A stretch of 9,899 nt of DNA from Candidatus Caenarcanum sp. GTDB lineage: Bacteria; Cyanobacteriota; Vampirovibrionia; Gastranaerophilales; UBA9971. Numbering within the stretch: position 1 is the first letter of the stretch; every line of letters begins with the position of its first letter. This document shows positions 1 through 5,049 of the stretch, piece after piece. Where the stretch lies: assembly GCA_020720345.1 (NCBI GenBank), contig DYOT01000033.1, forward strand, positions 1-9,899. The letters are read 5' to 3'. The position numbers and the translations under genes were made by a program. The notes under the pieces are model-generated. The model had not been told where the DNA came from and made no database searches. It saw only the letters and a program-made list of their open reading frames with translations.

Positions 1-1
1 A

Positions 2-808
2 TTAAGCGCACTCCGGAATTACATAGAGCTCGGAATAAAATTCATCCTGAACAAGGTCAATACTGCTTGATGCTGAAAGAAAGAGTAGTGCAATATATAT
101 AGAAACCTTATCCATGCCTGTTTCCTTAAGATCGCATAGTGAAGCTCTTTTATCAGTAAGAAATATTCGCTCAAGAACTACCTGAAGTGTTTTTACGCTA
201 TCTTCAATATATTCATCATGAGCCATACCTATAATATCTTCTGGAGTAAATTTCTCGTAAGACCTTGCTCTTCGTAAGGCTCTGCTGTTTTTATTCTGGA
301 GGGCAAGTCTCTGGTCAATTTTTTCATAAAACTTAAGTTGTTTAATAAGGTCATCAAGCGTAATAATACGCTCTCTGTGAAGCCTTATGCTTGTTCTTCT
401 CTCCAAAACGTCATCCAGCGAAATTACATTGCTGGTATTTATGTTTTCATACTCGTCATCAAGAACATTATCAATATCTTCAAAAAAATTATCTTCCTGT
501 ATATCCTGAGGTTCTTGAATATTAATCCCCTCAAGGACGTCTGACTTTAGCCTCAGAAGAACTGCCGCAAAAAATATTGTTCTTCCTGTGAATTTAAGGC
601 TGCATGACTTAATTTCAACGAGTTTTTGCAGGTACTTATTGGTTACATCAGCAATATCAATATTCCATGGGTCAATTTTTCCATTTTTAGCCATTTCAAC
701 AAGAATTTCTATCCCGTCAACGGTTTTTTCCGCAATTTTCTCGGATTTCTCAAAAATTTCGAGAGAAAGATATTTTTCCTGTTGATTTATGTATGCATTG
801 TTAATCAT
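2..808 (-). CDS. scpA: Segregation and condensation protein ScpA (kleisin)
   Basis: ScpA is the kleisin subunit of the SMC-ScpAB condensin. It bridges the two SMC heads and carries ScpB, and so helps compact and segregate the chromosome in the cytoplasm. The 268 residues are close to the usual family length of about 250. The N-terminal part (about 28-95) has the ScpA pattern: DGIEILVEMAKNGKIDPWNI, then DVTNKYL and a helix ending LLRLKSDVLEG, matching the region that binds the SMC neck. A variable acidic linker follows (about 96-130). The last 65 residues look like the winged helix that binds the SMC head. The ATG lies inside the end of smc (8-base overlap, ATGATTAA), and this junction plus the conserved N-terminus fixes the start. 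There is only a weak GGGTG ribosome site, so translation is probably coupled to smc. The stop codon falls one base from the window edge; scpB could follow outside. Confidence rests on the family pattern plus the smc neighbour. Confidence 0.93.
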   Translation of the reverse strand: MINNAYINQQEKYLSLEIFEKSEKIAEKTVDGIEILVEMAKNGKIDPWNIDIADVTNKYLQKLVEIKSCSLKFTGRTIFFAAVLLRLKSDVLEGINIQEPQDIQEDNFFEDIDNVLDDEYENINTSNVISLDDVLERRTSIRLHRERIITLDDLIKQLKFYEKIDQRLALQNKNSRALRRARSYEKFTPEDIIGMAHDEYIEDSVKTLQVVLERIFLTDKRASLCDLKETGMDKVSIYIALLFLSASSSIDLVQDEFYSELYVIPECA

Positions 809-3800
809 GCAACTTTACACCCGTAACTTTAGTGATGCCGCTGTTTTTCTGTGTAACGCCTATTGTTCTGTCCGCTGCCTCAATCATAGGTTTCCTTAAT
901 GATACCACTATAAACTGAGTACCGGAAGACTGGGATTTTATCAACTGGGCAAGCCTCTCTGCATTTATACCGTCAAGGTGCATATCAACTTCGTCAAACG
1001 CATAAAACGGAGCAGGCAGATACCGCTGAATTGCAAATACAAACGCAAGCGCGGTTAAAGATTTTTCTCCCCCGCTCATGGCTTCAAGGCGCTGCATTTT
1101 TTTATCTCTCGGCTGGGCTTCAATAGTTAACCCTCCCAACAGGGGATTATCCTCATTTTCAAGTACTATTCTTCCGGTTCCTTCTGAAAGCCGGGCAAAA
1201 ATTCCCCGAAAATTGCTGTCCACATTCTCAAATGTTTCCTTAAATGACCTTATTTTAAGGTCTTCATAGCCGTTCATTCTCTCAATTATCTGGTCTTTTT
1301 CGCTTGTAAGCGTGTCAATTTTGTTTTGAAGCTCTTCTCTTCTGCCTTTAACCTCATCAAAGTCTGTAATTGCTTTCATATTAACAGGCTCCATGTCTTC
1401 CATGCGTTTTTGAAGCCTCTGTATGTTTTTATTAACTTCATCCAGAGAGATAGCTGTCGGAGAAAGCTCTGCCACATCAAGCCCCTGGCTAATAAGCTCT
1501 TCCCTGATGCCGGTCAGCTCTGGCTCAAGCTCTTTTCTTCTTGTTTTAAACGCTTCTGTTTGCTCGATAAGTCTTTCAATCCTTACTTGCATCGCATTTT
1601 TATTTGTTTCCAGACTTAAAACGTCAGAGTGAAATTTTTCTCTTTCAGCCTGCAAATCAGATAATTCAGCGCTAATTTCAGCAATTCTAAGTTCGAGTTC
1701 TTTTGATTTAACTTCTGTTTCAGCAATTTCTCTGGCAAAACCCTCATTTTCCTTAACAAGTCTAATATTTTCCTGACCTAATTCCTGAATTCTATCTTCA
1801 TGCGCTGTTGTTGCATTTTTGTCATAATTAATCTCAATATTAAACGCTCTGATATCATTCTGGCAGTTGGCAAGTTTAGTTTCATAACGTTTGATTTCAA
1901 CTTCCACACTTTCTGTCTGCTCCTTGAGCTTTGTTAGTTCGTCCTTAGGAATAGCCTTTTCAATAATTTCCATTTCTTTTGAGAGTTTTTCAATCTCTTC
2001 TGAAAACGCAGATAATTTTAAATTAACTTCTTCAAGCCTTTCTTTTGATATTATAAGCTCAGGAGAAAGGTTTTCTATCGTTGTCTGCTTTGAAATCAAT
2101 GTTGCATCAGCATCTTTAAGATTTTTTACAAGGTTTTCAAGCTCAATTTTCTTTCTGTTTAACTCATTCATTGCGCCTGAATAATCACGGCGAACTTCAT
2201 CAAGTTTCTTTTCTGTTTCGAACTTTTGTTTTTCCAGGCTGGCAGATTTTTCTTCAAATTTTTGAAGCCGCTCCCTGAAAAGACTTAATTCTTCATCTTC
2301 TGACTGGGCAAATTTAAGCCCTGATTTTTGTGTAGAACCTCCTGTCATAGCGCCTGTCTTTTCAACAAGGCTTCCATCGAGGGTAACCATACGATACTTA
2401 CCCATTAAGCGTCTTGCTACGCCTAAATCCTCAACAATAAGCGTATCTCCAAGGGCATAATAAAATGCAGGCTCATAAATCTTGTCAAATTCTATCAAAT
2501 TTATTGCAAAATCTATAATTCCCTTATCATTAGGAGCTTTCATTCCCCAAGGGCGGGGCTTCATCTTGTTAAGCGGTAAAAAAGTTGCCCGTCCTGCCTG
2601 TGAAGACTTGAGAATTTCAATCGCAGCATTTGCTGTTTCATCGTTATCTACAACAATATTTCGCATTCTGCCGCCCATAGCTATTTCCAGAGCGGTGGAA
2701 TACTCATCATCAACCTTGCCAAGCTTGGCAAGAATATCATGAACGCCTTTTATATCAGCCTTAAGAACTGTATCTATTGCTCTGCCAAAGCCTGCATCTT
2801 CAGCTGCCCGCTTGTTTGCTTCCAGCTGCGCAATTTTACGGTAAGCCGTATTGATGTTATAAATTAAATCGCTTATTTCATTTTTGATTTTGTCGAGATT
2901 ATCAAGATTATTTTTCTGAACAATTTCATAATCCTTAAGTTCTTTTTCCAGCTCGGTTATCTGTGTTTCAAATATATTTTTCTTTTCAAGAGCATCAGTT
3001 TTCAGAGTTTCAATTTCTGAAATCTTTTGTTTGGAAACTTCTATTTCATTTGAAATTCTGGAAACTTTTTCCACCAACGTAAGTTTATCTTTCAGAACCT
3101 CGTTTTCTTCGTCTTTTTTATTTTCAAGACGTTTTCTCAATTCGTTTCTTTTTTCCAAATGCTCGTTTGCAGTATTATTAATACCTGAAATATTATTTAA
3201 AATTTCCTGCAAACGCTCTTTTTCGGTTTTTATATTAACTTCAAAACCTTTTATTTCGTCTTCTTTATTGGAAATCTTGAGATTTAATCCTTCAATTTTA
3301 TCTTTTAGCTCCTGAATATTACGTTTTGCGTTTTCAGAACCATGTTCATTGTCCTTTATCTGCTTTTCAGCAAAGATAGTGCTGTCTTTTTTCCTTGAAA
3401 TAATGCCTTTTAGCGTCTCTATCTGCTTCTTAACATCTATCTGCTCGTCTTCGCCTTTGCTTTTTATAAGTTCAGACAAGTCCTTAAGCTTAGTCTGTGA
3501 TTCTGAAAGCCTGCTTTGTATTGCCGAAAGCTTGTTTTCTTCCTCTTTTTTCTCTTTGTTGGCGTGCAAAATACTTTCATGTAGACGCTCAAAAGAGTTT
3601 TTAATCTCAAAATACCTTACTATATGAAGTTTACCTTCAAGCTGGTGCTTTTCCTCCCTTAATTTCTGGTATTTAAGGGCATGATGTTTTTCATCTTCGA
3701 GCTGAACAAGCCTTATATCAAGCTCACCTAATATTATATTAGTCTTTCCAACACGTTCTTCGACCGTTTCAAGCTCTTTTTTTGCCTGTTCTATTCTTCT

Positions 3801-4295
3801 GTCAAAATCTGCCACTCCTGCAATTTCATCAATAATTTTGCGTCTTTCAACAGCGCTAATATTAATGATATTGGTAACATCGCCCTGCATTATGACGTTA
3901 TAACAGCCGGGAGAAATATTATAAACAGACAGTTTATCGTGGATATCGGTCAGTGTAACCGGTTTTTCATTGAAATAATAGCTGCTTGCATAACCGTTAG
4001 AAGATTTTTTTATTTTTCTAGTAACAGAAAAAGGCTCTGTGCCGTCATTTTTGTTAAAGCATACCCTCACACTCGCGTCATTTCGCTTGTTATGTGTGTT
4101 GATAAAGTGGAAAATCTTTTCAGCACGAAGTGTTCTTGAAGTTGAGAGTCCAAGAGCAAATAATACACTGTCTATAATGTTGCTCTTGCCTGACCCATTG
4201 GGACCGGAAACTGTCGTAAAACCTTCAAGAAAAGGTATTTCAGTCTTATTTGCGAAAGACTTAAAGTTGTCAATTTCAATTTTGCTGATGTACAT
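801..4295 (-). CDS. smc: Chromosome segregation ATPase SMC
   Basis: SMC is the ATPase of bacterial condensin, a dimer that extrudes or holds DNA loops together with ScpA and ScpB. The 1164 residues match the family (about 1190). Seen in order: N-terminal head with Walker A GPNGSGKS (31-38, K37), R57 at the position of the B. subtilis arginine finger, and Q-loop Q137; a long Glu/Lys-rich coiled coil (about 165-490); a hinge (about 500-640) with the glycine-rich GGRMRNIVVDN near 541; a returning coiled coil (about 665-1000); and a C-terminal head with signature MSGGEK (1073-1078) and Walker B FDEVD (1100-1104, catalytic E1102). All ATPase residues are present. The wording DEVDMHLDG is of the cyanobacterial type. 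The start gives the normal N-terminus (MYISKIEIDNFKSF), yet there is no Shine-Dalgarno sequence before it. The stop overlaps scpA. A strong promoter and an inverted repeat lie just upstream, so transcription probably does not depend on higBA. Confidence 0.97.
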   Translation of the reverse strand: MYISKIEIDNFKSFANKTEIPFLEGFTTVSGPNGSGKSNIIDSVLFALGLSTSRTLRAEKIFHFINTHNKRNDASVRVCFNKNDGTEPFSVTRKIKKSSNGYASSYYFNEKPVTLTDIHDKLSVYNISPGCYNVIMQGDVTNIINISAVERRKIIDEIAGVADFDRRIEQAKKELETVEERVGKTNIILGELDIRLVQLEDEKHHALKYQKLREEKHQLEGKLHIVRYFEIKNSFERLHESILHANKEKKEEENKLSAIQSRLSESQTKLKDLSELIKSKGEDEQIDVKKQIETLKGIISRKKDSTIFAEKQIKDNEHGSENAKRNIQELKDKIEGLNLKISNKEDEIKGFEVNIKTEKERLQEILNNISGINNTANEHLEKRNELRKRLENKKDEENEVLKDKLTLVEKVSRISNEIEVSKQKISEIETLKTDALEKKNIFETQITELEKELKDYEIVQKNNLDNLDKIKNEISDLIYNINTAYRKIAQLEANKRAAEDAGFGRAIDTVLKADIKGVHDILAKLGKVDDEYSTALEIAMGGRMRNIVVDNDETANAAIEILKSSQAGRATFLPLNKMKPRPWGMKAPNDKGIIDFAINLIEFDKIYEPAFYYALGDTLIVEDLGVARRLMGKYRMVTLDGSLVEKTGAMTGGSTQKSGLKFAQSEDEELSLFRERLQKFEEKSASLEKQKFETEKKLDEVRRDYSGAMNELNRKKIELENLVKNLKDADATLISKQTTIENLSPELIISKERLEEVNLKLSAFSEEIEKLSKEMEIIEKAIPKDELTKLKEQTESVEVEIKRYETKLANCQNDIRAFNIEINYDKNATTAHEDRIQELGQENIRLVKENEGFAREIAETEVKSKELELRIAEISAELSDLQAEREKFHSDVLSLETNKNAMQVRIERLIEQTEAFKTRRKELEPELTGIREELISQGLDVAELSPTAISLDEVNKNIQRLQKRMEDMEPVNMKAITDFDEVKGRREELQNKIDTLTSEKDQIIERMNGYEDLKIRSFKETFENVDSNFRGIFARLSEGTGRIVLENEDNPLLGGLTIEAQPRDKKMQRLEAMSGGEKSLTALAFVFAIQRYLPAPFYAFDEVDMHLDGINAERLAQLIKSQSSGTQFIVVSLRKPMIEAADRTIGVTQKNSGITKVTGVKLHD

Positions 4296-4303
4296 CGATT
4301 TGT

Positions 4304-4350
4304 TCTAGTGTATGTTCAGTATGCCGTTTAGTTGGTGAACATACACTAGA
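4304..4350. repeat. Perfect 15-bp inverted repeat at the smc promoter (candidate operator)
   Basis: The arms TCTAGTGTATGTTCA (4304-4318) and TGAACATACACTAGA (4336-4350) are exact reverse complements around a 17-base centre, giving a centre-to-centre distance of 32 bp, about three helical turns. The heptamer TAGTGTA also occurs a third time at 4352-4358, in direct orientation and 10 bp from the copy at 4342-4348 (minus-strand sense). The repeat covers the -10 edge, the expected transcription start and most of the leader. The likely RNA start lies inside the first arm, so a full RNA hairpin would not form. That favours a DNA-binding protein site. The regulator is unknown. Confidence 0.6.
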
Positions 4351-4378
4351 TTACACTATATGTAGTTATAGTTGTCAA
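4350..4378 (-). promoter_or_regulatory. Likely sigma-70 type promoter of smc-scpA
   Basis: On the minus strand a perfect -35 (TTGACA, 4378-4373) is separated by exactly 17 bases from a -10 that matches consensus at five of six bases (TGTAAT, 4355-4350). The expected start of transcription is near 4343, about 48 bases before the smc ATG. This is the best promoter match in the window and implies that smc-scpA has its own promoter downstream of higA. The -10 touches the inverted repeat at 4304-4350, so a repressor bound there would block RNA polymerase. The site is predicted from sequence only. Confidence 0.7.
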
Positions 4379-4396
4379 GAACGTTATGATTTAAAT

Positions 4397-4422
4397 TCTC
4401 TTAAAAATTTTTCTTTAAGAGA
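4397..4422 (-). terminator. Weak A/T-rich hairpin after higA
   Basis: A 9-bp inverted repeat, TCTCTTAAA (4397-4405) and TTTAAGAGA (4414-4422), with an 8-base loop lies 5 bases past the higA stop. The stem is poor in G/C and no clean U-run follows it on the minus strand, so it is at best a leaky terminator. Some higBA transcripts may read through into smc. Confidence 0.3.
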
Positions 4423-4427
4423 TAAGA

Positions 4428-4712
4428 CTAGCCGTTCATAACCTGGACATTGTCAAGATTTGCGGTCTTTCTTGCCTGCGCCAAATCGTACTGAGACTGC
4501 ATATTAAGCCAGAACTCAGGCGTGGTATTAAATGCCTTGCCTAATTTTAACGCCATTTCAGGAGAAATCCCTGCTCTACCGTTTATTATCTCTGACAATG
4601 TTACCCTCGATATTCCAAGTTTTAAAGCAGCTTCGGTTACTGATATACCCAAAGGTTCTATACAATCTTCTTTTAGTATTCTTCCCGGATGTGGCGGGTT
4701 TTTCATTTGCAT
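4428..4712 (-). CDS. higA: HigA-family antitoxin (XRE-type HTH)
   Basis: HigA binds and neutralises the HigB mRNA interferase and usually represses its own operon. The 94-residue protein opens with the family hallmark NPPHPGRILKE (5-15). A helix-turn-helix follows at about 25-62, with TEAALKLGISRVTLSEIING and then the conserved RAGISPEMALKLGKAF. The next segment, TPEFWLNMQSQYDL, is also typical. The ATG at 4712 is chosen because AGAGGTG (4718-4724) sits 5 bases before it; a second in-frame Met two codons later is possible. It follows the toxin gene in the same direction, the normal higB-higA order. It is intact, unlike its partner. The probable operator is the palindrome upstream of higB. Family assignment is secure; binding to this particular HigB is inferred from adjacency. 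Confidence 0.93.
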   Translation of the reverse strand: MQMKNPPHPGRILKEDCIEPLGISVTEAALKLGISRVTLSEIINGRAGISPEMALKLGKAFNTTPEFWLNMQSQYDLAQARKTANLDNVQVMNG

Positions 4713-4727
4713 AATAGCACCTCTATT

Positions 4728-4769
4728 TTAATGGTAATCTTCATAATTTAATACGTGAGCGTCTCCATC
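4728..4769 (-). pseudogene. higB: In-frame tail of higB beyond a premature TAA
   Basis: Directly after the TAA that ends the higB reading frame, the same frame continues for 13 sense codons, DGDAHVLNYEDYH, and then a second TAA (4730-4728). This is the standard C-terminus of HigB toxins, which normally run ITFEF-x-DG...YEDYH. Counting the TAA as codon 79, the total is 92 codons, the usual family length, and DYH falls at 90-92. Spacing to the higA ATG is then 15 bases. The tail therefore looks like a recently cut-off piece of the gene, with no other change visible in it. Confidence 0.85.
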
Positions 4770-5006
4770 TTAGAATTTAAAGGTTATTCTCCAGTTTGCT
4801 CTTACAGTTATTGCCCATAATTCTTTCTTATTGCCTATTAAAGAATGTAATTTATAAGATGAAAGATTCAAATCTTGAACAATACTTGCAGAATCAATTG
4901 CAAGCAGGATCCTTTCGACCTTTTCAAGATGCTCAGGGTTTATGCCCGATGTATCATTATAAAGAAAGAGTTTTTCCAAACCTTTATGTTTAAAGCTTTT
5001 TATCAT
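4770..5006 (-). CDS. higB: HigB-family toxin, cut short by a nonsense codon at position 79
   Basis: HigB is a RelE-fold, ribosome-dependent mRNA interferase that cleaves mRNA in the ribosomal A site when not held by HigA. The 78 residues show the family pattern from the start (MIKSFKHKGLEKLF) through KLHSLIGNKKELWAI to NWRITFKF. Known catalytic-region residues H54 and R73 (P. vulgaris numbering, from memory) are present. The frame stops at TAA (4772-4770), 14 codons earlier than usual, and so lacks the D90-Y91-H92 end reported as important for cleavage. Those codons still exist downstream in frame. The protein is therefore probably inactive or weak, unless the stop is read through or is a sequence error. 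TAA could arise from AAA, GAA or CAA by one change. No ribosome site is visible and the predicted transcript would be almost leaderless. Family call is strong; loss of activity is inference. Confidence 0.88.
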   Translation of the reverse strand: MIKSFKHKGLEKLFLYNDTSGINPEHLEKVERILLAIDSASIVQDLNLSSYKLHSLIGNKKELWAITVRANWRITFKF

Positions 5007-5015
5007 AATTATATT

Positions 5016-5044
5016 ATTATAAACTGTAGCCTTACAGTTTGCAA
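5016..5044 (-). promoter_or_regulatory. higBA promoter with palindromic operator
   Basis: On the minus strand TTGCAA (5044-5039, four of six consensus bases) and TATAAT (5021-5016, perfect) are 17 bases apart. The space between them is filled by an 8-bp perfect palindrome, AAACTGTA-GCCT-TACAGTTT (5021-5040). A dyad between -35 and -10 ahead of a toxin-antitoxin pair is the usual place for binding by the antitoxin (HigA). The predicted RNA start near 5009 is only about 3 bases before the higB ATG. The same hairpin lies 10 bases past the alaS stop and might also help end alaS transcripts, but no good U-run follows. Confidence 0.6.
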
Positions 5045-5049
5045 CAGTG

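Noticed and set aside
1078..4308. Several plus-strand open frames of 60-100 codons opposite smc, and similar ones opposite scpA and alaS
   Set aside because: They lie wholly antisense to conserved genes, are rich in Ser, Phe and Leu as expected from the complement of Glu/Lys/Asn-rich coiled-coil coding, and show no family resemblance.
4304..4350. LexA (SOS) box in the smc upstream repeat
   Set aside because: Each arm has GAAC-ATAC, half of a Gram-positive LexA box, but the second half (GTTC or similar at the right distance) is ACTA instead. It also does not fit the cyanobacterial RGTAC-N3-DGTWC form.
4304..4350. MITE end or Xer/dif-type recombination site
   Set aside because: The arms are 15 bp with a 17-bp centre, not the 11-6-11 layout of Xer sites, and there are no target-site duplications. 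Overlap with a strong promoter makes an operator more likely.
4770..4772. Recoded TAA (alternative genetic code or special amino acid) in higB
   Set aside because: All other genes here end normally at standard stops (several at TAA, for example smc, scpA and the radical SAM gene), and TAA is not used for selenocysteine or pyrrolysine. A nonsense mutation is simpler.
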